Shown here: piece after piece, positions 36,469 to 46,803 of the stretch
Layout of the letters: each line of letters starts with the position of its first letter
Position numbering within the stretch: position 1 is the stretch's first letter
DNA from: Methylocapsa acidiphila B2
Lineage (GTDB): Bacteria; Pseudomonadota; Alphaproteobacteria; Rhizobiales; Beijerinckiaceae
Assembly (NCBI RefSeq): GCF_000427445.1
Contig: NZ_KE386496.1
Span: 3,512,004-3,576,003 of the forward strand
DNA: 64,000 nt
Direction of reading: 5' to 3'
Made by a program: the position numbers and the translations under genes
Notes under the pieces: model-generated
What the model was told of the DNA's origin: nothing
The model's database searches: none
The model's input: the letters and a program-made list of their open reading frames with translations, nothing else

Positions 36469-36995
36469 TGCTCGTCTCCATGGGCGAAAAAATCAAAGGT
36501 GCGGCGAATTTCAAATGGCGGCGAAGATTATCGGTCGCGCTCCAAAGGCGGGCGTCGGCGTTGGAGACGCGCCGGCCTGGGCGTGACAAGCCCGGGATGT
36601 AGAAATAACTTGTTCGTTTTGTCAAGCGATTTGGCTGGAAACGTTCGATAGACAGAACGGCGGCTCGCCAAAGCGGCGACTGAATTGAGACCGTCAACTC
36701 CATCGGAAAACGCGTTAAGCCCTTGAGTGAGCCTTATCTCATTGACCAAACGGATAAGGTTCAACGGGATTTCGGACAATACGAGGCGAAAGCGGCGTCA
36801 TCGCTCAATCAGAGCGGGCTCGCGATCGTTTTTGTTCCATGTCCGGAGCTGTGGCGCGTGGCGGACGGCGCGTCATGGGCCGAGCCGCGTAAGTCGCGAC
36901 GGCGCAAAAGGCTCTGGCGATCCTTTACAGGCGAAGGGAATAGTCGGGCGCTGCGCTCGGCAAAAGCGGCGTAGCGACAGCGTCAAGACACGGGC
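36469..36995. promoter_or_regulatory. metK promoter and structured leader
   Basis: On the minus strand TTGACA (36620-36625), a 17-base spacer and CTACAT (36597-36602) form a good promoter. The leader then carries an inverted repeat, CGCGCTCCAA (36536-36545) against TTGGAGACGCG (36561-36571) with one bulged base. None of the SAM-I, SAM-II or SAM/SAH riboswitch cores I know is evident. The remainder up to 36995 has no convincing gene. Confidence 0.6.
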
Positions 36996-37481
36996 TCAGT
37001 CGACCGGGTCGTCTTCAGACCGGTCCCGTCCATTCGTCTCGTCTCCGGCCAAGGCCGTCACGAGATCGATGATCCGCTTGCGGACCTTCGGATCGTGGAT
37101 CCGCGCGAAGGCCATATTGAGATGCAGGCCCTCGGCGGTGGATAAGAAATCCGCGACATAGCTCGTATGGGAATCTTCCGCGACGCCGGCATGGCCGTTT
37201 TCGCCATTGGGGACGGTTTCGAAGGAGGGCGCACCCTCGAAGAAGAAAGCCGGCGGAACGTCGAGAGTCCGCGAGATCTGCTGCAATCGGCTGGCCCCGA
37301 TCCTGTTTGCGCCCTTCTCGTATTTTTGCACTTGCTGGAATGTCAGTCCCAAGGCTTCGCCGAGCTTTTCCTGGCTCATGCCGAGGATCACGCGCCGCAT
37401 TCGAACGCGGCTGCCGACATGCCGGTCGATCGGGTTCGGGACCTTCTTCATTTTGCTCATCGTCAGACTTGCTTCACTCAT
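36996..37481 (-). CDS. XRE-family transcriptional regulator
   Basis: A 161-residue protein. The helix-turn-helix spans about residues 20-75 (VGSRVRMRRVILGMSQEKLG, then LTFQQVQKYEKGANRIGASR), matching a rhizobial SinR-like group; the C-terminal part has a conserved ARIHDPKVRKRIIDLV helix. ATG 37481 has AGGAAG upstream at long spacing; 37460 or 37451 are alternatives. It lies between lnt and metK in the same orientation, as in many Rhizobiales. Targets unknown. Confidence 0.85.
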   Translation of the reverse strand: MSEASLTMSKMKKVPNPIDRHVGSRVRMRRVILGMSQEKLGEALGLTFQQVQKYEKGANRIGASRLQQISRTLDVPPAFFFEGAPSFETVPNGENGHAGVAEDSHTSYVADFLSTAEGLHLNMAFARIHDPKVRKRIIDLVTALAGDETNGRDRSEDDPVD

Positions 37482-37644
37482 CGCCAGGCGTTCTTCCTTT
37501 ATTGTAGAGCTTTCTGCGTCCGGCGCTACCAATGGGAAACCCCAGCGCTCGCCGCAATTGACTTCCAGAACTGCCAAAGGGTCGCGTCCGATCTCCTAAC
37601 TTCGGAGCGGAAAAAAGCGCGTCATAAACAAATATGAATAAAGA

Positions 37645-39360
37645 TCAGTCGTAACCTCTTGTCAAATCATTCCGCCGGGCCACAACGGCCGCCAGAAGCA
37701 TCGCGATCCAGACGACGAACGCGCAGGAGAAAGGCGCCTTGGCGAAGATCGGGCGGGCGATGCTCTGCGGCAGGGCGCCCTGGAGCAGGCCTTCGGCGCC
37801 GAGGGGCAACTGGGCGAGAATGCGACCATAGGGGTCGATGATGGCGGAAATGCCGGTGTTGGCGGCGCGAATGAGGGGCAGGCCTTCCTCGATCGCGCGC
37901 AGCCTCGCCTGCGCGAAATGCTGATGAGGGCCGGCGGTCGCCCCGAACCAGCCGTCATTGGTCAAATTGAGCAAGAGTCCGGGCCGCGGGCCGTTCGACC
38001 AATCGGGCTCCACCTCGCCTGGAAAGATCGCCTCGTAGCAAACGAGCGGCGAGACGATCGGCAGGCCGGGGACCGCGAGCGTCCGCCTCTCCGGCCCGGC
38101 TTCGAATCCGCCGGGCACGTGCACGAAATTGCGGAGGCCCAAGACCTCCAGGATTGACCGAAGCGGCAAATACTCGCCGAACGGAACAAGATGCACTTTG
38201 TCGTAACTGTCGAGGATGCGCCCGCCGCTCGCGATCACTTGCACGGCGTTGTAATAGCGCGGGCGCGGACGCGCATCAGCCGCCAAGACCACCTCGGGCG
38301 GGGGCGGAACGCCATTCTCCTGCCGCGCGGCGCCGGTAACGAGAACGGTTCTTGGCGACAAGAAGGCGCCGATCAGAGCCAGCGCCTGGCGATCGCGCGA
38401 CAAGATGAACGGAAAGGCCGATTCCGGCCAGATCAGGACCGTCACGCCGGCTGGCGAGGTCGCGCTCTCCAAATCCGACAGCCGCAGGTAATGCGCGAGA
38501 ATCTCTGCCTTGTTCTCCGGTCTGAACCTGTCGTCTTGGGGGAGATTGGGCTGCATGATGCGCAGCGTCACTCCGGCGACGTCGGCGCGATCGGCCGTCG
38601 CGAGGCGAAGGGCGCCGAAGCCGCAGATGGCGGCGAAAGCGAGGAGAGCGAAAAGCATTACGCCTGCGGGCGCGGACGCCCATCGCCGCAAGCTTCCGTC
38701 GCGCGCGCCCGGTTTAGGCGCGGCGTCGGCCAGGACCGCTGGGGCCGAAGACAGAAGGATCGTGATGGCGGCGAGCCCGTAAAGGCCGATGACCGAGGCC
38801 AATTGGGCGGTGACCAGATGGTCGCCGAGCGCCATGCCGAAATTATTCCAGGGAAAGCCGGTCAAGACATGGCCGCGTAGCCATTCCGCCAATGTGAGCC
38901 CGGCGGCGAAGGCGAAAAGCCGGCCTGGTCCCGACGACCACAGGAGATGCGCCAGGGCGAAACCAAAGGCCGGGAAAAAGGCCAGGACTGCGGGCAGACC
39001 GAGGACTCCGAGCGGCAGCGCCCAGGCGAACTCGTCGGCGTCGACGAGAAAAGCCGCGCCGAGCCACCAGAGGCCCGCGACGAAATAGCCAAAGCCCCAC
39101 CACCAGCCAGCCGCGAAGGCGCGTCTGGTCGCCCGCGGCGGGACGAGACGGGCGGCGAATCCGCGCGGGCGCGCCGAATATATGGCCTTCGCCTCCGCTG
39201 ATCCATCGATCAGCCAGACGCCGACGGTCATTGAGACCATCATCAGGGGAAGAAAATCGAAGGGGGCCATGGCGAGCGCGCCGACCGCTCCAACAGCGAA
39301 GGCGAGCAGACTCCTTCGCCAACTCTCGGCGCGAGTGATCCAGGCGGCGAGCGCGCGCAT
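37645..39360 (-). CDS. lnt: Apolipoprotein N-acyltransferase
   Basis: A 571-residue inner-membrane enzyme. About six N-terminal helices precede a periplasmic nitrilase-like domain with the Glu-Lys-Cys triad: Glu in VLIWPESAFPF, Lys in SYDKVHLVPFGEYLP, Cys in SPLVCYEAIFPG; a final C-terminal helix follows. It adds the third acyl chain to lipoproteins. The start is ATG 39360; an upstream TTG would add four residues. It follows corC on the same strand. Confidence 0.94.
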   Translation of the reverse strand: MRALAAWITRAESWRRSLLAFAVGAVGALAMAPFDFLPLMMVSMTVGVWLIDGSAEAKAIYSARPRGFAARLVPPRATRRAFAAGWWWGFGYFVAGLWWLGAAFLVDADEFAWALPLGVLGLPAVLAFFPAFGFALAHLLWSSGPGRLFAFAAGLTLAEWLRGHVLTGFPWNNFGMALGDHLVTAQLASVIGLYGLAAITILLSSAPAVLADAAPKPGARDGSLRRWASAPAGVMLFALLAFAAICGFGALRLATADRADVAGVTLRIMQPNLPQDDRFRPENKAEILAHYLRLSDLESATSPAGVTVLIWPESAFPFILSRDRQALALIGAFLSPRTVLVTGAARQENGVPPPPEVVLAADARPRPRYYNAVQVIASGGRILDSYDKVHLVPFGEYLPLRSILEVLGLRNFVHVPGGFEAGPERRTLAVPGLPIVSPLVCYEAIFPGEVEPDWSNGPRPGLLLNLTNDGWFGATAGPHQHFAQARLRAIEEGLPLIRAANTGISAIIDPYGRILAQLPLGAEGLLQGALPQSIARPIFAKAPFSCAFVVWIAMLLAAVVARRNDLTRGYD

Positions 39361-39534
39361 GCAATGTTCCAAAGGTTTAAGTCTCGGGGGCGCTCTTATG
39401 CGCTATTCGCGCCATTTTCGTGATGGCGTCCGGCGCAAATAAAACAGCGGCTCCGCTGGATGAGCGAGCGCGACGCCAGACTTCGGCGAAGTTTTTCGAG
39501 ATCTAAGACGCCCCACGCTCCGACATCCGTCGGC

Positions 39535-40653
39535 TCATGCCCCCGGCGACGAGACGTCGGTTTTATCGTCTTGCGCATGATCCGTGCGCGCGCCCGACGC
39601 AGCCGCACGGCGGATGTGGCCGATATGGATCTTGATTCGCTTCACGCGGCGCGGATCGGCGTCGAGCACTTCGAATTCGAGCCCGCCTTCGACGATGATC
39701 TCCCCGCGCACCGGCACATGGCCGGCGAGGCTCGAGATCAGCCCGCCCAGCGTGTCGACCTCCTCGGCGTCGCTGAGCTCGGTCAGGTCGGCTTCGATGG
39801 CGTTGGAGACGTCCTCGAGGCTCGCCCGCGCGTCGACGATAAAGGCGCCTTCGGCCGTGGCGTCGATCTTGGGGCTTTCATCGAGGTCATGCTCATCCTC
39901 GATGTCGCCGACGATCGTCTCGACAATGTCCTCGATGGTGGCGAGTCCCTCGGTCCCGCCATATTCGTCGATGACCAGCGCCATATGCGTCCGCGTGGCC
40001 TGCATCTTCAGCAGAAGGTCGAGCGCCGGCATGGAGGGAGGCACGAAAAGAACGGGCCGCAAGATATTCGCTTGCGACAAGGCGACGTCGAGCCTGAAGG
40101 GCTCGATCCATGCCGCATGAGGGCTTCTCTCCGGTCCGTTCGCCGCGCGAGACGGCGCAGGCTCGGCCTCCGCAGTGGTCTCGGGCGGCGTGTCCTGCGC
40201 CGTCGGCGCGGATGCGGGCTCGGCGTGCGGTGCGTCCACGGCGGTCTCGGCGAAATAGGCCACGAAGTCGCGTATATGCACCATGCCGCGCGGGTCATCG
40301 AGCGTGTCGCCATGCACCGGCAGGCGGGAATGCCCCGCCGAGCGAAAGGTCGCAAGCACGTCGAGCAGGCTGGCCTCGAGCGAGACCGAGATGATGTCGG
40401 CGCGCGGCACCATGACGTCCGCCACTCGGAAGGCGTGCAGCGAGAGCACGTTCTTCAGCATGGCGCGCTCGTGCGGCGAAAAGCCCGCATCGGTCGAGGT
40501 GTCGGCCAGCGCGTCCTGGATGTCGTCGCGGATCGAGGCGCCGCCCAGACCAAAGAGGGCGCGCAGCCGCTCGAAAAGACTGGGCGAGGCTTCAGCTGCC
40601 GGCCTGTCGGTTCCGCCTTCGCTCACTTGGAGCATGTCGCGTTCGGTTGTCAT
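39535..40653 (-). CDS. corC: CorC/HlyC-type CBS-domain protein
   Basis: A 372-residue protein with an N-terminal linker, two CBS motifs (VADVMVPRADIISV and the later ALVIDEYGGTEGLATIEDIVE), and a C-terminal CorC_HlyC domain (about 280-360). A proline/alanine-rich insert (about 165-205) between the CBS motifs is longer than usual. Such proteins are linked to Mg/Co efflux or membrane repair. ATG 40653 lies just after the ybeY stop, so the two are coupled. Confidence 0.87.
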   Translation of the reverse strand: MTTERDMLQVSEGGTDRPAAEASPSLFERLRALFGLGGASIRDDIQDALADTSTDAGFSPHERAMLKNVLSLHAFRVADVMVPRADIISVSLEASLLDVLATFRSAGHSRLPVHGDTLDDPRGMVHIRDFVAYFAETAVDAPHAEPASAPTAQDTPPETTAEAEPAPSRAANGPERSPHAAWIEPFRLDVALSQANILRPVLFVPPSMPALDLLLKMQATRTHMALVIDEYGGTEGLATIEDIVETIVGDIEDEHDLDESPKIDATAEGAFIVDARASLEDVSNAIEADLTELSDAEEVDTLGGLISSLAGHVPVRGEIIVEGGLEFEVLDADPRRVKRIKIHIGHIRRAAASGARTDHAQDDKTDVSSPGA

Positions 40654-40658
40654 GATCG

Positions 40659-41177
40659 TCAATTCGCGGCCGCGGCCTCGGCTTCCTTGTAAGGATCGTC
40701 GATCCCGAGCCGCGCGAGGATCTCCCGCTCGAGCGCCTCCATCTCCAGCGCTTCGTCTTCGTCGATATGATCATAGCCGATCAGATGCAGGAAGCCATGG
40801 GCGAGAAGATGGGCGACATGATCCCTCAGCGGCTTGCCGGCTTCCTGCGCCTCTCTGGCGGCGGTTTCATAGGCGATTGCGATATCTCCCAGGATCGGAG
40901 TTTCGCTCAGATCGCCCCCGGACGGGAAGGAAAGGACATTCGTCGGGCGGTCGAGGCCGCGCCATTTGCGGTTGAGGTCCGCGATGAAGGCGTCGTCGCA
41001 AAGCAAGACGCTGACCTCGGCGCCTTCGGCGAGTGCGACGCCGCCGAGCGCCGCTGCAGCGCCGATCGTCTCCTCGGCGAGACGAAGGGGCTGCTCGAAA
41101 CCAGTCCAGCCCTCGGCTTCGATCGCGAGTTCGATCGTGGGGGCGCTTTGCGCAGGGGTCGGTTGCGCGGATGTCAT
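40659..41177 (-). CDS. ybeY: Endoribonuclease YbeY
   Basis: A 172-residue single-domain metalloprotein. The zinc motif H-x3-H-x5-H is at His127, 131 and 137 (HGFLHLIGYDH), with RPTNVLSFP before it. It acts in 16S rRNA 3'-end maturation and ribosome quality control. Its ATG overlaps the phoH stop as ATGA. It sits in the usual miaB-phoH-ybeY-corC order. Confidence 0.94.
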   Translation of the reverse strand: MTSAQPTPAQSAPTIELAIEAEGWTGFEQPLRLAEETIGAAAALGGVALAEGAEVSVLLCDDAFIADLNRKWRGLDRPTNVLSFPSGGDLSETPILGDIAIAYETAAREAQEAGKPLRDHVAHLLAHGFLHLIGYDHIDEDEALEMEALEREILARLGIDDPYKEAEAAAAN

Positions 41178-42238
41178 TTGCGCGCTTTCTCGGCGCCGGG
41201 GCCGGCCCGGCGAGCCGCCGCTTCATAAGCCCCGACGATCCGGCGGACGAGATCATGGCGGACGACGTCGGTTTCTCGAAACACGACATGGCCGATGCCG
41301 TCGAGGCCGGAGAGAAGCTCGATCGCCTCGCTCAGGCCGGACTTTTGCCCCGGCGGCAGGTCGGTCTGCGTCGGGTCGCCGGTCACGATCATACGCGAGC
41401 CTTCGCCGAGCCGCGTCAGGAACATCTTCATTTGCATCGTCGTCGCGTTTTGCGCCTCGTCGAGCAGAATGCAGGCCCGGCTCAAGGTGCGGCCGCGCAT
41501 GAAGGCGAGCGGGGCGACCTCGATCATGCCTGTCTGCATGCCGCGCTCGAGCATGCGGGCGTCCATGAAATCGGCCAAGGCGTCGAAAATCGGACGCAGA
41601 TAGGGGTCCACTTTTTCGCGCATGTCCCCGGGCAGAAAGCCGAGCCTTTCGCCAGCCTCCACCGCTGGCCGCGAGAGGATCAGCCGCTCCACGGCCCCTT
41701 GCTCGAGAAGCAGGACCGCGTAGCCGACGGCGAGCCAGGTCTTGCCTGTGCCTGCGGGTCCCTCCGCGAAGACGAGCTCATGACGCTTGAGAGCGCGCAG
41801 ATAAAGGTCCTGGGCGGCGTTGCGGGCGCGCACGGAGCCGCTGCGGCGCGTGCCGATCTGCTCGAAAACGACCCGCCCGACCTCCGCTTCACTGGGAAAA
41901 AGCGAGCCTTGCAATGCGCCTTCTTGAATCGCGCCGTCGACGTCGCCGAGGCTCACCGGCTGGCCGAGCTTGACCCGCGCATGGAGGGTTTCGAGTGCGC
42001 GGCGGGCGTGCTCGCAGGCTTCCGGCGCGCCCTTGATCGTGACGAGATTTCCGTTGGCGTTGGCGATCACGCCGAGCCGACGCTCCAGCTTGGCGAGATT
42101 TTGATCGTATTGGCCAAACACAAGAGCGGCGTAGCGATTGTCCTCGAAAACGAGGTTGATCTCGACCGTCTCGGCCTCGCCGAGGAGCGGCTTGGCCTCG
42201 GGGCGGACGAGCTGGGCGGCTCGATCGTTTGGTTTCAA
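41174..42238 (-). CDS. phoH: PhoH-like ATPase
   Basis: A 354-residue cytoplasmic protein. Walker A is [13 protein letters not shown] and Walker B is [12 protein letters not shown]; the N-terminal half contains the KH-like region seen in PhoH/YbeZ. A TTG at 42238 overlaps the miaB stop as TTGA, with AGAGG upstream. The ATG at 42322 would overlap miaB by 29 codons with non-family sequence. It works with YbeY in RNA metabolism. Confidence 0.9.
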   Translation of the reverse strand: MKPNDRAAQLVRPEAKPLLGEAETVEINLVFEDNRYAALVFGQYDQNLAKLERRLGVIANANGNLVTIKGAPEACEHARRALETLHARVKLGQPVSLGDVDGAIQEGALQGSLFPSEAEVGRVVFEQIGTRRSGSVRARNAAQDLYLRALKRHELVFAEGPAGTGKTWLAVGYAVLLLEQGAVERLILSRPAVEAGERLGFLPGDMREKVDPYLRPIFDALADFMDARMLERGMQTGMIEVAPLAFMRGRTLSRACILLDEAQNATTMQMKMFLTRLGEGSRMIVTGDPTQTDLPPGQKSGLSEAIELLSGLDGIGHVVFRETDVVRHDLVRRIVGAYEAAARRAGPGAEKARK

Positions 42239-43677
42239 ATCGGAACCTCTCGGGCGGCGCGGCTCGGCGCCACGCGGCCGAACAGCGAGTTCGAGCCCGC
42301 CGCGACGATCTCGACGGGGCATGTTTCGCCAATGAGATCGGCTGAGCCCTCGGCGTGAACGGCCTGCATGTAGGGCGTCTTGCCGGCGATCTGGCCGGGG
42401 TGGCGGCCGGGCTTTTCGAACAAGACCTCGACGACGCTTCCAACCAGCGCGTGGTTGAAAGCTTGGCGCTGAGCCTCAAGCAAAGCCTGAAGCCGGGACA
42501 AGCGCGTTGATTTCACGCTTTCCTCGACTTGATTCTCGAGATCGGATCCGGGCGTGCCGAGTCGGGGCGAATATTTGAACGAAAATGCGCTGGCGAATCC
42601 CACCCGCTCGACCAGATCGAGCGTGGCTTCGAAATCCGCCTCCGTTTCGCCGGGGAAGCCGACGATGAAATCGGACGAGAGTGCGATGTCCGGCCGCGCC
42701 GCGCGGATCTCGGCGACGAGCGCCACATAATCCGCGCTCTTATGCTTCCGGTTCATCGCGGCGAGGATACGGTCCGAGCCCGCCTGGACCGGCAGATGGA
42801 GGAAGGGCATCAGCGCGGCCTCATCGCGATGGGCCGCGATCAGGTCGGCGCTCATATCGTTGGGATGGCTGGTCGTGTAGCGAATTCGGGCGAGGCCGGG
42901 CGTCGCTGCGATTCGCGCGCAAAGCTCCGCGAGAGAGGCGGCGCCTCCAGCGCCGTTCGCGCCATGATAGGCGTTGACGTTTTGGCCGAGCAGAGTGACC
43001 TCGCGCACGCCTGCGGAAACAAGCGTCTTGACCTCGGCGACGATCTCGGCGACCGGCCGCGAGCTTTCCGCGCCGCGCGTATAGGGCACGACGCAAAAGC
43101 TGCAGAATTTGTCGCAGCCTTCCTGGACGGTGACGAAAGCGCTGACCCCGCGCTTGCGAACCTGTTCCGGCGTGGGAGGAACAAGGAAATCGAACTTGTC
43201 TTGCGCCGGAAATTCGGTCTCGACGAGGCCGCGCTCCGTTTCCGCGCGGCGCAAAAGCTCGGGCAGGCGATGATAGCTTTGCGGGCCGACGACGGCGTCC
43301 ACGGCCTTTTGGCGGCGGAAGATCTCGCCGCCTTCGGCTTGCGCGACGCAACCCGCGACGACGATCTTGGTGTCGCGTCCCGAGGCCGCGCGCTCCGACT
43401 TGACGGCGCGCAGCTTGCCGAGCTCGGAAAAAATCTTCTCGGCGGCGCGCTCGCGAATATGGCAGGTGTTCAATACGATGACGTCGGCGTCTTCGGCCTG
43501 TGACGTTTCCGCGTAGCCCTCCGGCGCGAGAAGGTCCGCCATGCGCTGCGCGTCGTAGACATTCATCTGACAGCCGAAGGACTGAATGAACAGCCTTCGC
43601 CGCGGCGCGCTTTCCGCGCGATGAGCGGCTTCGGTCAAAACGCCTGGCCCCTCGTGCAAATCATTCAAACCCGACAT
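42235..43677 (-). CDS. miaB: tRNA-2-methylthio-N6-dimethylallyladenosine synthase
   Basis: A 480-residue radical-SAM methylthiotransferase. The N-terminal UPF0004 domain has its Cys triplet in [15 protein letters not shown] and AGCVAQ. The radical-SAM motif is [19 protein letters not shown]-terminal TRAM domain ends the protein. It converts i6A37 to ms2i6A37 in tRNA. The stop overlaps the phoH TTG start. An N-terminal extension of about 27 residues precedes [10 protein letters not shown]. Confidence 0.95.
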   Translation of the reverse strand: MSGLNDLHEGPGVLTEAAHRAESAPRRRLFIQSFGCQMNVYDAQRMADLLAPEGYAETSQAEDADVIVLNTCHIRERAAEKIFSELGKLRAVKSERAASGRDTKIVVAGCVAQAEGGEIFRRQKAVDAVVGPQSYHRLPELLRRAETERGLVETEFPAQDKFDFLVPPTPEQVRKRGVSAFVTVQEGCDKFCSFCVVPYTRGAESSRPVAEIVAEVKTLVSAGVREVTLLGQNVNAYHGANGAGGAASLAELCARIAATPGLARIRYTTSHPNDMSADLIAAHRDEAALMPFLHLPVQAGSDRILAAMNRKHKSADYVALVAEIRAARPDIALSSDFIVGFPGETEADFEATLDLVERVGFASAFSFKYSPRLGTPGSDLENQVEESVKSTRLSRLQALLEAQRQAFNHALVGSVVEVLFEKPGRHPGQIAGKTPYMQAVHAEGSADLIGETCPVEIVAAGSNSLFGRVAPSRAAREVPI

Positions 43678-43776
43678 ATTCCCTGCGTTCTTCGAGACTC
43701 GAGCCTCTCACGCCTATCCTAAAGCCATATGACGATCCAGAAAACAGGCAAGTTCCCTGCCGCGGCGCGCCGCGGT

Positions 43777-44259
43777 TTAATTTATGTCCAGCCGCATGAC
43801 GAGGGCGGTCGCGGGCGCGGCGTCGGCCACTCGATAATATGATTTGCGCTCGCCGACCTGGCGAAAGCCGAAGCTGACATAGAGCGTCCGCGCGCTGACA
43901 TTGGCGACGTCGACCTCCAGAAAGACCCGTTTGATCCCCATGGCGGCGAGATCGGCCAGATGGGCGGCGAGAAGGCTGCGGCCGATTCCGTTGCGCCGCC
44001 AAGCGGGCGCGACGGCGATAGTCAGGATTTCCGCTTCGTCGATCGCGCATCGGGACAAGATGAATCCTGCGAGATTCGATTCCTTGGTTTCGATCGCACC
44101 GCGGGCGCTGGTTTCCGGCGCTGCGAGCAGCTGCTCGAAATCCGCCTCCTTCCAAGGATAAGCAAAGCTCGAGCTATGCAGAATGGCGCATTCGGCGCTC
44201 CGCTCGGCGCCGATCGGGCGGGTGGCGGTCGCGACCCCTTTGGCGAACAAGCCGAACAT
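43777..44259 (-). CDS. rimI: Ribosomal-protein-alanine N-acetyltransferase
   Basis: A 160-residue GNAT protein. ILTIAVAPAWRRNGIGRSLLAAH is the acetyl-CoA motif (R-x-x-G-I-G) and VFLEVDVANVSARTLYVSFGF is the conserved C-terminal region. It starts 7 bases after tsaB, and the tsaB-rimI pairing supports RimI over other GNAT roles. Confidence 0.9.
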   Translation of the reverse strand: MFGLFAKGVATATRPIGAERSAECAILHSSSFAYPWKEADFEQLLAAPETSARGAIETKESNLAGFILSRCAIDEAEILTIAVAPAWRRNGIGRSLLAAHLADLAAMGIKRVFLEVDVANVSARTLYVSFGFRQVGERKSYYRVADAAPATALVMRLDIN

Positions 44260-44266
44260 ATTTTGC

Positions 44267-44956
44267 TCAGGGCGCGGGCGCGGGGATTTGCTGGGAATCG
44301 AGCGGCTTGGCGTCCGGCGCTTTCAGATAGAGAGGGCGCGCGGGCGCGGAGGACGGATCGGCGAGCAGCCCGAGCTTGGCGACGAACTCGATGTCCGGCG
44401 CGGCGAATTCGCTGACGATCTCCGCCATGATCCCGAGGCCCAAGGCTTCCTGAGCCAAAAGCGGCGCGCCCGGACCCGTGAGCCGGACGGGCCCCTCTCC
44501 GAGCGATCGGGCGGCCTCATGGACGGGAGCGAGCCGGGGAGAGAGAATCGTCCGTCCGTCCGGCCCGAAGGCGGCGAAAAAGACATTGCCATGGCGCGCG
44601 TCTATCGCCGCCGCGACAAGGCCCGGCTTTTGACTAAGGATCAGGGGCGCTGCGAGGGCGGCTAAGGTGGAGACCCCGACGACGGGAATTTCGCAAGCGA
44701 TTCCGATCGCGCGCGCCGCGGCGACGCCGACCCGCAAGCCGGTGAAGGATCCGGGCCCGACGGTGACGGCGACGCGGTAGAGCCCGCCGAAGCCGCCGTC
44801 GACGCGCGCCATGACCCTGTCTATCAAGGGCAAGAGAGCCTCGGCATGGCCGCGCTCCATCGCGATGGTCTCAAGCGCCTCCGCCTCTTCCGCTTCGTCG
44901 TCGAGGACGCACGCGGAAACCGCAGGCAGCGCGGTGTCAATCGCCAGGATCTTCAT
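44267..44956 (-). CDS. tsaB: tRNA threonylcarbamoyladenosine synthesis protein TsaB
   Basis: A 229-residue ASKHA-fold protein: MKILAIDTA at the start, PGSFTGLRVGVAAARAIG as the signature, and a short, probably inactive C-terminal half as usual for TsaB. It is the scaffold partner of TsaD in t6A37 formation. It precedes rimI by 7 bases and follows nfu by about 117. Confidence 0.93.
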   Translation of the reverse strand: MKILAIDTALPAVSACVLDDEAEEAEALETIAMERGHAEALLPLIDRVMARVDGGFGGLYRVAVTVGPGSFTGLRVGVAAARAIGIACEIPVVGVSTLAALAAPLILSQKPGLVAAAIDARHGNVFFAAFGPDGRTILSPRLAPVHEAARSLGEGPVRLTGPGAPLLAQEALGLGIMAEIVSEFAAPDIEFVAKLGLLADPSSAPARPLYLKAPDAKPLDSQQIPAPAP

Positions 44957-45073
44957 GCGCGCGCTATTTCATGCCCCGTCAGCTCTCCATTCACGTCATG
45001 CGGCTCTCAAGCTAATCTGTGAAGCTTATGCGCCGCCAGTCGCCTCGTCCATAGGGCCGTTTGGTTATCGCGC

Positions 45074-45637
45074 CTAAACCTGTTCGACGGATCGGATGTC
45101 GGGCAGGTAATGCTTGAGCAAATTCTGAATTCCGTGCCGCAATGTCGCCGATGAAGAAGGACAGCCGGAACACGACCCTTTCATGGCGAGATAGACGGTC
45201 CCCTCTCGGAATCCGCGAAATTTAATGTCGCCGCCGTCATTGGCGACCGCCGGCCGGACATGGCTCTCGATGAGCTTTTTGATCGTTGCGACCGTTTCGG
45301 CGTCGTCCGGCGCAAAGAACTCGTCGCCGTCGCCTTGCGACGGAAGGGCCGATTCGTCGTAGAGCAATGGCGCGCCGGAGAGGTAATGCTCCATGATGGC
45401 GCCGAGCGCGGCCGGCTTGATCTCTTGCCAATCGCCGCCGGATTTGGTGACGGAGATGAAATCGGCCCCGAAAAACACGCCGGAGACCCCATCGAGCGCA
45501 AAGAGCGCTTGAGCGAGCGGCGATTGCTCAGCCCCGTCCGGGCTTCTTATGTCCAGCGTCCCGAGGGGCATGACAGGGCGTCCCGGCAAAAATTTCAACG
45601 TGGCGGGATTAGGCGTAGCTTCTGTTTGAATGAACAT
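45074..45637 (-). CDS. NFU-type iron-sulfur carrier
   Basis: A 187-residue protein. An Nfu_N domain (MFIQTEATPNPATLKFLPG) leads to a C-terminal NifU-like domain with the cluster-binding CSGCPSS motif. It delivers Fe-S clusters to target proteins. A GGGAGAGG site precedes the ATG. It starts the minus-strand housekeeping series and is divergent from the sigma factor. Confidence 0.92.
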   Translation of the reverse strand: MFIQTEATPNPATLKFLPGRPVMPLGTLDIRSPDGAEQSPLAQALFALDGVSGVFFGADFISVTKSGGDWQEIKPAALGAIMEHYLSGAPLLYDESALPSQGDGDEFFAPDDAETVATIKKLIESHVRPAVANDGGDIKFRGFREGTVYLAMKGSCSGCPSSSATLRHGIQNLLKHYLPDIRSVEQV

Positions 45638-45927
45638 GAACCTCTCCCAAGCGTCCGGTTCAAGGCCGGAGTTGGATGCAGCGGATCGGAATCCTTCTAA
45701 AATATGATCGAGACTGGACGATTGAGCAAGCGCCCTTGCGCCGTGGGTCCGTCGCGCGGCTTCCGGGCGCCGCCTCTGGCGTGAGGATTGGCGGAACCTG
45801 CCGCGCCGGGCGTTCGTTTAAGAATAGCGCGATTGGCCGGACGCGCCGGACGCGCATGACTGGCTCGGAAAGTCTTCTCGGCCTTCCGAGCCGCATAAGG
45901 GCGTCCGTAAGTCGATGGGCGAGACTC

Positions 45928-46803
45928 ATGGCGCAGGTTCCCGGCATTGGACGGCAGTTGGCTGCGGCGGCTATGGCCGCCCCCTTTCTGGGGCCGGAAG
46001 AAGAGCGCGCGCTGGCGCTGCGCTGGAAAAACCAGCGCGACGTCAAGGCCATGCATGAGCTTGCGCGGGCCCATATGCGGCTCGTCATCGCTCTTGCTGT
46101 GCGGTTTCGCCATTATGGGCTCTCGGTGCCGGACCTCATCCAGGAAGGTCATGTCGGGCTGATGGAGGCCGCGGCGCGGTTCGAGCCAGAGCGCGAGGTG
46201 CGCTTCTCCACCTATGCGACCTGGTGGATTCGCGCCTCCATGCAGGACTATATCCTTCATAATTGGTCGATCGTGCGCGGCGGCACGAGTTCGGCGCAAA
46301 AGGCGCTCTTCTTCAATTTCCGGCGGGTTCGGGCGAAGTTGACGCGCGGAAGCGAAGATCTTGGCAATATGGAGCTTTTCAGCCAGATCGCCCAGGCGCT
46401 TCGCGTCACGCGATCGGATGTGGAGACCATGGAGGCGCGTCTCTCGGCGCCGGACGTCTCCTTGAATGCGCCGATGGGCGATTCAGAGGGGAGCGCTCCT
46501 AGCGAAAAGGTCGAATTTCTCGTCGACGACAAACCATTGCCCGATGAGGCCGCGGGCCTTGCGATCGACACCGATCGGCGGATCGATTGGCTGAACGATG
46601 CTTTGACCAGCCTCTCCGAGAGGGAGCGGCGCATTCTGCGCGAGCGGCGCCTCGTGGATGAGGCGGCGACGCTCGAAGCTCTGGGGTCCCGTCTCGGCAT
46701 TTCCAAGGAGCGGGTGCGCCAGATCGAAAGCCGCGCTCTGGAAAAGCTGCGCCAGGCGTTGGCGAAGCGCCATATGGAGAACGCCGCCGAGGCGATGATC
46801 TGA
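45928..46803 (+). CDS. rpoH: RNA polymerase sigma-32-like factor (RpoH paralogue)
   Basis: A 291-residue sigma-70-family protein from ATG 45928. Region 2 shows MRLVIALAVRFRHYGLSVPDLIQEGHVGLMEAA split by the RpoH-type AARFEPEREVRFSTYATWWIRASMQ. Region 4 ends with LGISKERVRQIESRALEKLRQAL. The W-I-R-A and QDYILHNWSIVR residues are RpoH-specific. Earlier in-frame ATGs exist (45856) but add unrelated sequence. It is probably one of several RpoH copies, acting in heat or oxidative stress. Confidence 0.88.
   Translation: MAQVPGIGRQLAAAAMAAPFLGPEEERALALRWKNQRDVKAMHELARAHMRLVIALAVRFRHYGLSVPDLIQEGHVGLMEAAARFEPEREVRFSTYATWWIRASMQDYILHNWSIVRGGTSSAQKALFFNFRRVRAKLTRGSEDLGNMELFSQIAQALRVTRSDVETMEARLSAPDVSLNAPMGDSEGSAPSEKVEFLVDDKPLPDEAAGLAIDTDRRIDWLNDALTSLSERERRILRERRLVDEAATLEALGSRLGISKERVRQIESRALEKLRQALAKRHMENAAEAMI

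Noticed and set aside
36469-36600. SAM-II riboswitch upstream of metK
   Set aside because: The expected core sequences and pseudoknot partner are not present; only a simple hairpin is.
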